Shown here piece by piece: positions 7,910-15,814 of a stretch of 32,621 nt of DNA (positions are counted from its first letter, which is position 1; every line of letters starts with the position of its first letter). The DNA is from Bacteroidales bacterium (GTDB taxonomy: Bacteria; Bacteroidota; Bacteroidia; Bacteroidales; Muribaculaceae). The stretch lies in contig SFMJ01000009.1 of the NCBI GenBank assembly GCA_004553095.1, positions 1 through 32,621 of the forward strand, in the 5' to 3' direction. Below the pieces are notes generated by a model. That model was not told the origin of the DNA and ran no database searches. It worked only from the letters and a program-made list of their open reading frames with translations. The translations under genes were made by a program, and so were the position numbers.

Positions 7910-8683
7910 GTGGATCAAAGCAAAGCATACGTAAGCAAAGAAGAGAAAAAGATTCCTATCAACGACCCGACAGGCAAGTGGTCGGATCTGACCCTTCTGC
8001 CGGAATGGGAGGAGAAGTATTATAACGTATATACCGTGCGCAAGCATGGCAAATGGGTTATGCTCAAAGCTCTCAAACCGGAGTATGCAGAGCAACAGGA
8101 GTATCAAGAGATGCTCAACCAGGAATTTGAGACACGCTATAACCTGTCTCATCCCAACATCGTGATGGTCAATGACTTTGAGGATGTACCCGGAGTCGGC
8201 ATGGCTATCATCACCGACGACGTGTATGGATATTCCTTGCGCAGACTCATCGATGAGAAGCGACTCACGCCCAAGATAGTGGATCGTCTCCAGACCCAAC
8301 TGCTCTATGCCATGGAGTATATCCAGGAGAATCATATAGCCCACAATCCGATCACCCCGGAGACCATCATTTTCACCGAGTATAATGAGAATCTCAAGCT
8401 GATCAATGTAGGATATGACCAGCAGTCGAAACTCTCGCAGCACGACACTACCGAAGATATCAAGAACTATGGCAAGATCCTCAACGAAGTGTTGGACCAT
8501 CTTCCCACCTCCTTGCCACGTCTCCGCCGGATTGCCAACAACTGTGTAGAGAGCAATCTATACTCGACTATCACCGACCTGCAGCTCGCCATCGAGCGCC
8601 GCAGTTCGGCTCAAATATACTATCTTCTAATTGCATTCATCACACTGATGGTGATGCTTCTTATCTGGCTTACACTTAAATAA
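7910..8683 (+). CDS. Membrane-anchored kinase-fold protein, probable pseudokinase
   Basis: A 257-residue protein that follows the Ser/Thr kinase fold but lacks the catalytic residues. Visible kinase landmarks: Lys53 in VMLKALK (the ATP-contacting lysine), Glu72 followed by a good LSHPNIV motif at 79-85, and an HxxxxPExI catalytic-loop frame at 145-153. The HRDLKPEN loop reads HNPITPET, so the catalytic Asp is Pro147, the lysine is Thr149 and the metal-binding Asn is Thr152. DFG reads NVG at 166-168. No glycine-rich loop is visible. A single hydrophobic helix at about 236-255 ends the protein, predicting a tail-anchored form with the kinase-like domain in the cytosol. It starts with GTG: the in-frame ATG at 7841 runs into a stop, and the next in-frame Met is residue 51. 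Its stop codon abuts the ATG of the next gene, so the two are probably co-translated. Function is unknown; a scaffold or ligand-sensing role is inference. Confidence 0.85.
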   Translation: MDQSKAYVSKEEKKIPINDPTGKWSDLTLLPEWEEKYYNVYTVRKHGKWVMLKALKPEYAEQQEYQEMLNQEFETRYNLSHPNIVMVNDFEDVPGVGMAIITDDVYGYSLRRLIDEKRLTPKIVDRLQTQLLYAMEYIQENHIAHNPITPETIIFTEYNENLKLINVGYDQQSKLSQHDTTEDIKNYGKILNEVLDHLPTSLPRLRRIANNCVESNLYSTITDLQLAIERRSSAQIYYLLIAFITLMVMLLIWLTLK

Positions 8684-9817
8684 ATGGTAGAAATTCGAGA
8701 AATCAAGCCTACAAAGAAAAATCTTAAGGCATTTATACAATTCCAGATCGATCTATACAAGGGTAATGAATATTATGTTCCACCCTTTGTATTGGATGAG
8801 ATCAACACTCTCAACCCGGCGAGCAACCCAGCGGCTGATTTTTGCGATCAAGTCCTCTTCATGGCATATCGCGACGGCAAGCCTGTGGGCCGCATCGCCG
8901 GAATCATCAATAAGCAGGTCAACGCCAAGAGTAATGAGACCAATGCCCGCTTCGGTTTTATCGATTTCATCGATGATAATGAAGTGTCGGCAGCTCTGCT
9001 CAAGGCTGTCGAAGATTGGGCTTGCAGCAAGGGTATGACCCGTGTCATCGGTCCTCTCAGCTTTACCGACCTCGATCAGGAGGGTATGCTCGTAGAGGGA
9101 TATGAAGAGTTGTCGACCATGGCGACTATATACAACTACCCCTATTACCCAGCCCACATGGAGCGCCTCGGTTATACTAAGGAATCTGACTGGATCGAGT
9201 TCCAAATGGGTGTCCCCGACGCAATCCCCGAAAGATACGAGCGTATCGCTGAGATCGTCAAGAAGAAATTCGGTCTCAAAGTTCTGAAGTTCAAGAGCCG
9301 TAAACTTCTCAAAGAGAAATATGGTCACGCCCTCTTCGAGCTCATCAACGAGGCATACAAAGATCTTTATCAATACTCACCGCTGACACAGCGACAGATC
9401 GACCACTATATAAACATTTACCTCGATCTGCTCGATCTTGACTTGGTGACACTGATCGTCGACAGCGAGGAGAAGTTGGTGTGTGTCGGCATCTCGATGC
9501 CCTCGATGAGCCGTGCGCTTCAGAAGTCGAGAGGAAAACTCTTCCCCTTCGGGTGGTATCACCTGCTGAAGGGCATCAAGGGTAAGAACGACCGCGTGGA
9601 TCTCCTCCTCGTGGCAGCCCATCCATCCTATCAAAACAAGGGTGTGAATGCGTTGCTGTTCCAAGACCTTATCCCTTACTACCAGAAGAAGGGCTTCAAG
9701 TATGCCGAATCTAACCCCGAGCTTGAGACTAATGCAAAGGTACAGAGTCAATGGGGATATTTCGAGACACGTCAACATCGTCGCCGCCGCAGCTATTTCA
9801 AAGACTTGAAAAAGTAG
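8684..9817 (+). CDS. GNAT-family N-acetyltransferase-like protein (YghO-type)
   Basis: A 377-residue protein of the large GNAT-like family seen in Bacteroidetes and resembling E. coli YghO. The N-terminal part (about 1-175) contains GRIAGIIN and GFIDFIDD; the segment GPLSFTDLDQEGMLVEGYE near 123-141 is characteristic. The C-terminal GNAT half contains VAAHPSYQNKGVNALLFQDL at about 310-329, where Q317-N-K-G320 fits the acetyl/acyl-CoA pyrophosphate-binding loop. The tail is basic (RQHRRRRS). The substrate is not known to me; acyl transfer is a family-level expectation. It is directly coupled to the upstream pseudokinase gene with no intervening base, which suggests a shared function or at least matched expression. 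Confidence 0.8.
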   Translation: MVEIREIKPTKKNLKAFIQFQIDLYKGNEYYVPPFVLDEINTLNPASNPAADFCDQVLFMAYRDGKPVGRIAGIINKQVNAKSNETNARFGFIDFIDDNEVSAALLKAVEDWACSKGMTRVIGPLSFTDLDQEGMLVEGYEELSTMATIYNYPYYPAHMERLGYTKESDWIEFQMGVPDAIPERYERIAEIVKKKFGLKVLKFKSRKLLKEKYGHALFELINEAYKDLYQYSPLTQRQIDHYINIYLDLLDLDLVTLIVDSEEKLVCVGISMPSMSRALQKSRGKLFPFGWYHLLKGIKGKNDRVDLLLVAAHPSYQNKGVNALLFQDLIPYYQKKGFKYAESNPELETNAKVQSQWGYFETRQHRRRRSYFKDLKK

Positions 9818-9838
9818 TGGAAAGAGGCATGAAAATCC

Positions 9839-9851
9839 CCGATGAAATCGG
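9839..9851. repeat. Short palindrome CCGATGAAATCGG
   Basis: Five-base arms (CCGAT and ATCGG) around GAA, 22 bases after the GNAT stop codon. It is a variant of the CGATAAAATCG element found 32 bases downstream and in two other leaders. Confidence 0.4.
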
Positions 9852-9882
9852 CAAAATGCGAAATAGCATAGAATAAAAAACC

Positions 9883-9895
9883 TCGATAAAATCGA
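9883..9895. repeat. CGATAAAATCG element, copy A (upstream of menG)
   Basis: TCGATAAAATCGA has five-base inverted arms around AAA. It is preceded by an A-run and ends 22 bases before the menG start. The core recurs exactly at 12039-12049 and 18416-18426, each time in a leader between genes. Confidence 0.5.
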
Positions 9896-9917
9896 AAAGA
9901 AAGGACAACTCACGGAA

Positions 9918-10760
9918 ATGAGCGACAAAGAGAAGGAACAGAGCGAAGATCGGCTCACGGGAGCCGAGTTGATCCATCCCTATGACGACAGCCGCGCCAA
10001 GAGCGAGCAAGTCGAAGAGATGTTTGACTCGATTGCGCCCGCCTACGACTTTATGAACCTGGCGATGACCTTCGGGCTACATCGACTATGGCAAAGGCAT
10101 GCTCTGAATGTCGCCACCAAGCAGATGAGTGCCCATGTCGGTTATGATATTCTCGATATAGCCACCGGCACGGGAGACATAGCCTTCGAGCTCTATCGAC
10201 GTTTTCCCCGTTCTCGCATCAAGGGTGTCGATCTCTCCGAGGGGATGCTGCGCATCGCAGAGAAGAAGCTGAAAAAACTCGATCAAAACGGGCAAAAAAG
10301 CATCACATTCGAGCAGGGAGACTCGCTCGATCTCCGCTATGACGACAATAGTTTCGATCTGATCACAGTGGCATACGGAGTGCGTAACTTCGAGCATCTC
10401 AGCCGAGGATTGGCGGAGATGGCTCGCGTGTTGCGCCCCGGAGGAAAGTTATGTATCATCGAACTTTCCCGACCCCGGCGGGGTTTGACATTATGGTTAT
10501 ATCAGTTCTATACCCGTTGCATCATCCCTCTGATCGGAAGAGTAGTCTCGGGAGACTCTCGCGCCTATACTTATCTGCCGGAGAGCATTGCGGCGGCGCC
10601 CCAACGCGAGGCAATGACCGCCATCATGTCTGAGGCGGGACTCTCCGACTGCAAATGGAAATCACTCACCTTCGGAGCAGTGACCTATTATATAGCCGGC
10701 AAAGATTCTGCCGCATCGAGTTCAACCGAAGGAGAACACAAAAACACAACGCCCCAATGA
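9918..10760 (+). CDS. menG: Demethylmenaquinone/ubiquinone methyltransferase (MenG/UbiE)
   Basis: SAM-dependent C-methyltransferase that makes menaquinone from demethylmenaquinone, the last step of the pathway, at the cytoplasmic membrane. In anaerobic Bacteroidales the relevant quinone is menaquinone, hence menG rather than ubiE. The 280-residue protein shows the family entry motif MFDSIAPAYDFMN at 35-47, SAM motif I as DILDIATGTGDIA near 78-90, VDLSEGML near 104-111 and VLRPGGK. The conserved SRAYTYLPES lies near 213-222. After the usual family end (YYIAGK) there is an extra low-complexity tail of about 20 residues. The stop overlaps the next start as ATGA. Confidence 0.93.
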   Translation: MSDKEKEQSEDRLTGAELIHPYDDSRAKSEQVEEMFDSIAPAYDFMNLAMTFGLHRLWQRHALNVATKQMSAHVGYDILDIATGTGDIAFELYRRFPRSRIKGVDLSEGMLRIAEKKLKKLDQNGQKSITFEQGDSLDLRYDDNSFDLITVAYGVRNFEHLSRGLAEMARVLRPGGKLCIIELSRPRRGLTLWLYQFYTRCIIPLIGRVVSGDSRAYTYLPESIAAAPQREAMTAIMSEAGLSDCKWKSLTFGAVTYYIAGKDSAASSSTEGEHKNTTPQ

Positions 10761-12019
10761 ATAGGAAAGACTTTGAAATAATGGCTCCGGTGGGGAGTCG
10801 CGAATCATTGGCAGCCGCCATCAAAGCGGGTGCCGATGCAGTGTATTTCGGCATCGAAGGACTCAATATGCGGTCACGGTCGAGCGCCAATTTCACTGCC
10901 GATGATATGGCCGAGATAGCCGCATTATGCACCGAGCATGGAGTGAAGACCTATCTTACGGTCAACACCGTAATCTACGACTCGGATATGGAACTGATGC
11001 GCACCATCATCGACCGTGCCAAAGCCTCCGGCATCTCCGCCATTATAGCCTCCGACATGGCGGCTATACTATATGCTCGATCCATCGGGCAGGAGGTGCA
11101 TATATCGACACAAGTCAATGTTTCCAACACCGAAGCAGTATCATTTTACTCCCAATTTGCCGACGTGATGGTCTTGGCACGCGAACTCAACATGGACCAA
11201 GTCAGCGAAATAACGCGACAGATTCGCCAAAGGGGTATCAAAGGCCCCGGAGGGAAGGATGTTCGTCTCGAGATGTTCTGTCATGGAGCACTCTGCATGG
11301 CTGTAAGTGGCAAATGCTACCTCAGCCTCCACGAGATGAACTCCTCAGCCAATCGGGGAGCATGCAATCAGATCTGCCGCCGGGCTTATCAGGTCACCGA
11401 CCGCGAGACCGGCGAGCAACTTGACATCGAGAATCAATATATCATGTCGCCCAAAGACCTGAAGACGATCCATTTCCTCAACAAGATGGTCGACGCCGGA
11501 GTCCGAGTCTTCAAGATCGAGGGGAGGGCTCGAGGTCCTGAATATGTAGCCGAGACAGTGGCATGCTATTCAGAGGCGCTTCAAGCCATCTGCGACGGAA
11601 CATATAGCGAAGAGATGGTGGCTCGGTGGGACGAGAGACTTGCCAAGGTGTTCAACCGCGGTTTCTGGAACGGATATTATATGGGACAACGACTCGGCGA
11701 ATGGAGCTCGAAATATGGATCGTCGGCAACACGCGTCAAGCAATATGCCGCCAAGGCCATCCGATATTTCTCACGTCTCGGCGTAGGAGAGTTTCTCCTC
11801 GAAGCCGGAGAGTTGAAAATCGGCGATGAAATCGTGATTTCAGGTCCTACCACCGGAGCTCTGATCATGAAAGTCGAGGAACTCCGATTCGACCTCAAGC
11901 CGGTGGAGAAAGTTACTAAAGGTCAACTCTTCTCTATGCCCGTGCCGGAGAAGGTACGCCCCTCCGACAAGATCTACATCTGGCAGGAGACCCCGATGGC
12001 GAAGAAACAATGCGACTGA
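10757..12019 (+). CDS. U32-family protein, TrhP/YegQ-like
   Basis: U32 'peptidase' family proteins of this type act in RNA hydroxylation: E. coli TrhP (YegQ) helps form 5-hydroxyuridine in tRNA. I start it at the ATG at 10757, overlapping the menG stop; this removes 34 residues of an earlier open frame that runs inside menG. The 420-residue product begins with FEIMAPVGSRESLAAAIKAGADAVY, a typical U32 opening. It carries the signature EMFCHGALC at 172-180 with Cys175 and Cys180, then Cys187, Cys203 and Cys207, which fit an iron-sulfur site. FKIEGRARGPEYV follows at 252-264. A small C-terminal beta domain spans about 335-415. The pathway assignment comes from family similarity; whether it modifies tRNA or rRNA (RlhA-like) cannot be told here. 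Confidence 0.88.
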   Translation: MNRKDFEIMAPVGSRESLAAAIKAGADAVYFGIEGLNMRSRSSANFTADDMAEIAALCTEHGVKTYLTVNTVIYDSDMELMRTIIDRAKASGISAIIASDMAAILYARSIGQEVHISTQVNVSNTEAVSFYSQFADVMVLARELNMDQVSEITRQIRQRGIKGPGGKDVRLEMFCHGALCMAVSGKCYLSLHEMNSSANRGACNQICRRAYQVTDRETGEQLDIENQYIMSPKDLKTIHFLNKMVDAGVRVFKIEGRARGPEYVAETVACYSEALQAICDGTYSEEMVARWDERLAKVFNRGFWNGYYMGQRLGEWSSKYGSSATRVKQYAAKAIRYFSRLGVGEFLLEAGELKIGDEIVISGPTTGALIMKVEELRFDLKPVEKVTKGQLFSMPVPEKVRPSDKIYIWQETPMAKKQCD

Positions 12020-12038
12020 TATAGGTGGCTAAAAACTT

Positions 12039-12049
12039 CGATAAAATCG
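12039..12049. repeat. CGATAAAATCG element, copy B (upstream of the YqiA-like gene)
   Basis: Exact CGATAAAATCG core. The stretch from the core through the following AGAAAAACA matches copy C at 18416-18436 at all but one position. It lies 19 bases after the U32 stop and 61 bases before the next start. CTAAATCG occurs shortly before the start codon here and also downstream of copy C. Confidence 0.5.
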
Positions 12050-12110
12050 GAGAAAAACATCGATACAGCAAACTTTAAAGATAAAAAAAACAATACTAAA
12101 TCGGTTAAAA

Positions 12111-12728
12111 ATGAGCAAAGACAGCGGTAAAAAGCGACAAGTGGTCTATCTACATGGGCTCTCCTCATCGGGACAATCGACCACAGCTCAACGATTGAGA
12201 CGCACACTCTCCAAATATGAGGTAATCTCACCCGATATAGCCATCCAGCCGGAAGTGGCGATGACACAACTCAAACGCTTGGCATCCATGTTACGACCCG
12301 ATGCCATCATCGTCGGCACATCTATGGGTGGCATGTTCGCCCAGATGTTCCGGGGATTCCACCGCATTCTGATCAATCCCGCATTCCATGTCTCCCGACA
12401 CATGAGCGAAAAGATCGGACAGCGACTCCCCTTCCACAATCCTCGCCAGGATGGCGCCACCGACTTCGAAGTCAGCGCCAAACTCGTAAAGAAATATGAA
12501 GCATTAGAGGCTAAGCAATTCGATCCAAAATTTGGCATCATCGGCAAAAACAAGGATAATTCCGACCAGGTGACAGCCTTCTTCGGCACACAAGATGATG
12601 TAGTGAACTGCAAAGATGAATATCTCGAGCATTACAGCCAAGCCGTAGACTTCGAGGGAGGTCACCGACTCGATCCCAACACCACGATCACACTGATAGT
12701 GCCCAAGATCGAATCGATCGGAGAATAA
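12111..12728 (+). CDS. YqiA/UPF0227-like alpha/beta-hydrolase
   Basis: Small (205-residue) alpha/beta-fold hydrolase of the YqiA/YcfP group, which are probable esterases. The oxyanion/His-Gly motif YLHGLSSSG sits at residues 13-21. The nucleophile elbow is GTSMGG with Ser71. The acid lies in FFGTQDDVV (Asp162 or Asp163) and the histidine in EGGHR (His185), giving a complete triad. A lid-like insertion spans about 93-150. There is no signal peptide, so it is cytosolic. The natural substrate is unknown. It is 25 bases upstream of the aminotransferase gene. Confidence 0.82.
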   Translation: MSKDSGKKRQVVYLHGLSSSGQSTTAQRLRRTLSKYEVISPDIAIQPEVAMTQLKRLASMLRPDAIIVGTSMGGMFAQMFRGFHRILINPAFHVSRHMSEKIGQRLPFHNPRQDGATDFEVSAKLVKKYEALEAKQFDPKFGIIGKNKDNSDQVTAFFGTQDDVVNCKDEYLEHYSQAVDFEGGHRLDPNTTITLIVPKIESIGE

Positions 12729-12753
12729 CAAAACTCAATAAACAGCAAAGATA

Positions 12754-13947
12754 ATGAATCTAATTTCCAAGAGAATCAACAATCTATCGACATCAGCCAC
12801 ACTGGCTATGTTGCAGAAGAGCAACGAACTGCGAGCAGCAGGAGTAGACATCATCGGCATGTCGGCGGGAGAGCCGGACTTCGACACCCCCACCCACATC
12901 AAAGAGGCGGGACAACGCGCCATCGCCGAGAACTATTCGCGCTACACGGCAGTGGCAGGTTATGAATCATTGCGCCGCGCCATCTGCGACAAACTTCGCC
13001 GTGAGAATGGCTTGGACTACGAGCCGACACAGATCGTGGTGGGCAACGGAGCCAAGCAAGAGCTTGCCAACGCCCTATTGGCCGTGGTCGATCCGGGAGA
13101 TGAAGTGCTGATCCCCACCCCGGCATGGGTATCGTATGTCGAGATGGTGAAACTCGCCGAGGGTGTAGCCGTCACTATCGAAGCCACTGCCGAGCATGAC
13201 TATAAGATTACTGCCGAGCAACTCGAGCAAGCCATCACACCTCGCAGCAAGGTGCTGATGCTCAACTCTCCCTGCAATCCTACCGGATCTGTCTATAGTG
13301 AGACAGAATTGGAAGCACTGGCAGAAGTGTTGCGTCGTCACCCCGAGATCATCATCCTCTCGGACGAGATCTACGAACACATCAACTTCCGCGGAGGAGT
13401 GAAGAGTTTTGCTACTCTCGAGGGAATGAAAGAACGCACCATCCTGATCAACGGCGTATCGAAAGCCTACGCCATGACCGGCTGGCGCATCGGCTATATG
13501 GCCGCCCCTGCGGCGATCGCCAAAGCAGTGACCAAACTTCAAGGTCAATACACCTCAGGCGCATCATCAATAGCCCAAAAGGCGGCAGAAGCAGCCTACA
13601 ACGGCGATCAGACCTGTGTCGAAGAGATGAGAAAAGCATTCGAGCGTCGCAGCCGACTTATCTATCAATTGGCCACCGAAATACCGGGGTGGCGATGCAA
13701 TCAGCCGGAAGGGGCATTCTACCTTCTCCCCGATGTCAAGGCTCTGATTGGCAAGAAAGTGGGCGAGAAGGTCATCACCTCGAGCGGCGACTATGTGATG
13801 TATCTGCTCGAAGAGGCGCATGTGGCATGTGTGGATGGAGCGGCATTCTGCGCCGACGGACATATCCGCCTCTCATACGCCACCTCCGACGACAACATCC
13901 GCGAAGCGATGAAACGCATCCGCGAAGCCACAGAAAAATTAAGTTGA
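12754..13947 (+). CDS. Class I pyridoxal-phosphate aminotransferase (aspartate aminotransferase-like)
   Basis: Fold-type I aminotransferase of subgroup Ib, 397 residues. Landmarks: GEPDFDTP (39-46), the NPTG motif with Asn175, SDEIYEH with Asp204 and Tyr207, and the Schiff-base SKAYAMTGWRIGY with Lys237. RLSYATSDDNI near 370-380 carries the substrate-carboxylate arginine. The most likely reaction is transamination between aspartate and 2-oxoglutarate, but this subgroup also contains prephenate and aromatic aminotransferases, so a gene symbol is not given. The 160-base gap after it contains the parA regulatory region. Confidence 0.92.
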   Translation: MNLISKRINNLSTSATLAMLQKSNELRAAGVDIIGMSAGEPDFDTPTHIKEAGQRAIAENYSRYTAVAGYESLRRAICDKLRRENGLDYEPTQIVVGNGAKQELANALLAVVDPGDEVLIPTPAWVSYVEMVKLAEGVAVTIEATAEHDYKITAEQLEQAITPRSKVLMLNSPCNPTGSVYSETELEALAEVLRRHPEIIILSDEIYEHINFRGGVKSFATLEGMKERTILINGVSKAYAMTGWRIGYMAAPAAIAKAVTKLQGQYTSGASSIAQKAAEAAYNGDQTCVEEMRKAFERRSRLIYQLATEIPGWRCNQPEGAFYLLPDVKALIGKKVGEKVITSSGDYVMYLLEEAHVACVDGAAFCADGHIRLSYATSDDNIREAMKRIREATEKLS

Positions 13948-14063
13948 CAGCCTACTACGAAGAGTATTATCTCTACACAAACAATATATCCCGGAGAAAA
14001 GAATTAACATTTTTTGATAAAAATTGGGCGACAAAAAAAGTCGATTTTAACACTAACATTCGG

Positions 14064-14098
14064 ATAATCCACAAAAAATCACTATTTTTGTGGATTAT
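14064..14098. promoter_or_regulatory. Perfect 14-bp inverted repeat over the parA promoter
   Basis: Arms ATAATCCACAAAAA (14064-14077) and TTTTTGTGGATTAT (14085-14098) are perfect complements around a 7-base spacer. The right arm ends 9 bases before the parA ATG. A -7 box, TATTTTTG (14083-14090), lies across the spacer and right arm, so a protein bound here should block transcription. Each arm contains TAATCCACA, one mismatch from the DnaA box TTATCCACA. Autoregulation by the partition proteins or DnaA binding are both inferences; a hairpin terminator for the upstream gene is a third option. Confidence 0.7.
14083..14090 (+). promoter_or_regulatory. Candidate -7 box for parAB
   Basis: TATTTTTG fits the Bacteroidetes TAnnTTTG consensus. 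Starting about 7 bases downstream would leave a leader of only about ten bases before parA. No convincing -33 box is visible. Confidence 0.45.
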
Positions 14099-14107
14099 TT
14101 CGCTAAT

Positions 14108-14881
14108 ATGGGAAAAGTAATAGCAATAGCAAATCAGAAGGGTGGCGTGGGTAAGACCACGACAGCCTTCAATCTTGGGGCTTGTTTGGCGACGGACAAG
14201 CAGCGTGTGTTGCTGGTAGATGCCGATCCGCAAGCCAACGCCACATCAGGTATAGGGGTAGAGCCGACCGATACGGATGCTACCATCTATGAATGTCTGA
14301 TCGACGAATATCCCACACCCGATGCGATAATGCACACCCAAATCAAGGGTCTGGACATCATTCCCTCACGCATCGACTTGGTCGGCGCCGAGGTCGAATT
14401 GATGAACCGTCCCGACCGGGAGCGAACACTGTCGCGAGTGCTCGAGAGCGTTAGAGATGACTACGATTATGTACTTATAGACTGCAGCCCGTCGCTGGGC
14501 ATCATCACGGTGAATGCCCTGACCGCAGCCGACTCGGTGCTAATACCGGTGCAGGCGGAATATTTCGCCTTGGAGGGTATCGCCCAGCTCCTCAACACCG
14601 TGAGAATCATCAAGACACGCCTCCGTCCGCAACTCGAGATCGAAGGCTTCCTGCTCACGATGTATGATGCCCGTCTTCGTCTCGCCAATCAGATATTCGA
14701 AGAACTTAAAGGGCACTTCGGAGATATGGTGTTCTCGACAGTGATTCCCCGCAACATCAAGTTGTCGGAATCGCCGAGTCACGGACTGCCTGTCATCTTG
14801 TATGACCCCGATTCGCGTGGCGCTATCGCCTACACACAGTTATCGAAAGAACTACGAACCAGAAACAGGAAAAAGAGATGA
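14108..14881 (+). CDS. parA: Chromosome-partition ATPase ParA/Soj
   Basis: Deviant Walker-type ATPase that binds DNA nonspecifically and drives ParB-parS segregation. I start it at the ATG at 14108 (MGKVIAIANQKGG), which is how this family begins; an ATG six codons upstream lies inside the inverted repeat. The 257-residue protein has the deviant Walker A QKGGVGKTT with Lys11 and Lys16, Walker A' VDADPQANAT (Asp38, Asp40) and Walker B DYVLIDCSPSLG near 120-131. There is no N-terminal helix-turn-helix, so it is the small chromosomal type. Its end overlaps parB by 4 bases (ATGA). Confidence 0.97.
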   Translation: MGKVIAIANQKGGVGKTTTAFNLGACLATDKQRVLLVDADPQANATSGIGVEPTDTDATIYECLIDEYPTPDAIMHTQIKGLDIIPSRIDLVGAEVELMNRPDRERTLSRVLESVRDDYDYVLIDCSPSLGIITVNALTAADSVLIPVQAEYFALEGIAQLLNTVRIIKTRLRPQLEIEGFLLTMYDARLRLANQIFEELKGHFGDMVFSTVIPRNIKLSESPSHGLPVILYDPDSRGAIAYTQLSKELRTRNRKKR

Positions 14882-15735
14882 AAGAGAAGAGGAATGCATT
14901 AGGCCGTGGGCTTGACTCCCTGATAAGCATGGGAGAGATACGCACGGATGGGAGTTCGGCGATATCGGAAATCGATATAGCGCGAATAGTGCCCAATCCC
15001 GATCAGCCGCGACGCACCTTCTCGGAAGAGAGCCTCAATGAGTTGGCCACCTCTATCCGGGAGTTGGGCATCGTGCAGCCTCTTACATTGCGTCTCACCG
15101 ACAGCGGCAACTATCAGATCATCGCCGGAGAGAGAAGATGGCGAGCAGCAGCTCGCGCCGGGCTCACTACTGTGCCGGCCTATATCCGCACCGTCTCAGA
15201 CTCTGAGATGACCGAAATGGCGCTGATCGAAAATATCCAGCGCGAAGACCTCAACTCGATAGAGGTAGCGCTCGGGTTTAAGAAGCTGATCGACACCTAC
15301 TCGCTGACTCAAGAACGCCTGTCGGAACGTCTCGGCAAGAATCGTGCCACCATCGCCAACCATCTCCGTCTGCTCAAACTGCCGGCAGAGATCCAGCTCG
15401 GGCTCCGCGACCGTCTTATCGACATGGGGCATGCCCGCGCCATTTTGGCAGTGACCGAACCTAAAGAGCAGTTACGCCTCTATAAGAAGATTCTCAAAGA
15501 GGGTCTCTCGGTGAGAGCCGTCGAAAAGATGGCTCGCGAGATCGCCGAAGGGAAGAAACAAGAGCGCAAACAAGCCGAGGCCGCCAACGACCCGTATGCC
15601 GGAATCGTCGACAAATTGTCGCAACGTTTCAGCATGCCGGTGAAATTCGCGCGCAACGCCAACGGACGCGGTTCGATAACAATAAAATTTGCCTCAGACG
15701 ATGAATTACACCGTCTGATCAAGGCACTTGAATAA
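14878..15735 (+). CDS. parB: ParB chromosome-partition protein
   Basis: CTP-dependent DNA clamp that loads at parS and recruits ParA and SMC. The 285-residue protein starts with the conserved basic opening (ALGRGLDSLIS), which in ParB proteins contacts ParA. The ParB/Srx domain contains PNPDQPRRTF (39-48), the CTP-binding GERRWRA (84-90) and ENIQREDLN (118-126). A helix-turn-helix for parS lies at about 141-165. A charged linker (KKQERKQAEAAND) leads to the C-terminal dimer domain. I saw no canonical parS (TGTTTCACGTGAAACA) by eye in this window. Confidence 0.97.
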   Translation: MKEKRNALGRGLDSLISMGEIRTDGSSAISEIDIARIVPNPDQPRRTFSEESLNELATSIRELGIVQPLTLRLTDSGNYQIIAGERRWRAAARAGLTTVPAYIRTVSDSEMTEMALIENIQREDLNSIEVALGFKKLIDTYSLTQERLSERLGKNRATIANHLRLLKLPAEIQLGLRDRLIDMGHARAILAVTEPKEQLRLYKKILKEGLSVRAVEKMAREIAEGKKQERKQAEAANDPYAGIVDKLSQRFSMPVKFARNANGRGSITIKFASDDELHRLIKALE

Positions 15736-15814
15736 CAGGAAGATAACACCTCCTCGGGGTGGTGCTGCCGGAAAGGGAGTAGCTGCCGCCACGGGGTGGT
15801 GGAGAGATAAAGTG

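Noticed and set aside
10655..10756. Earlier in-frame start for the U32 gene inside menG
   Set aside because: It gives 34 non-homologous residues overlapping menG; the ATGA overlap at 10757 and the typical U32 opening fit better.
13689..14120. 143-codon + strand frame overlapping the aminotransferase end and the parA leader
   Set aside because: It lies mostly inside the aminotransferase in another frame; its tail runs through the inverted repeat and has low-complexity A/T-rich codons.
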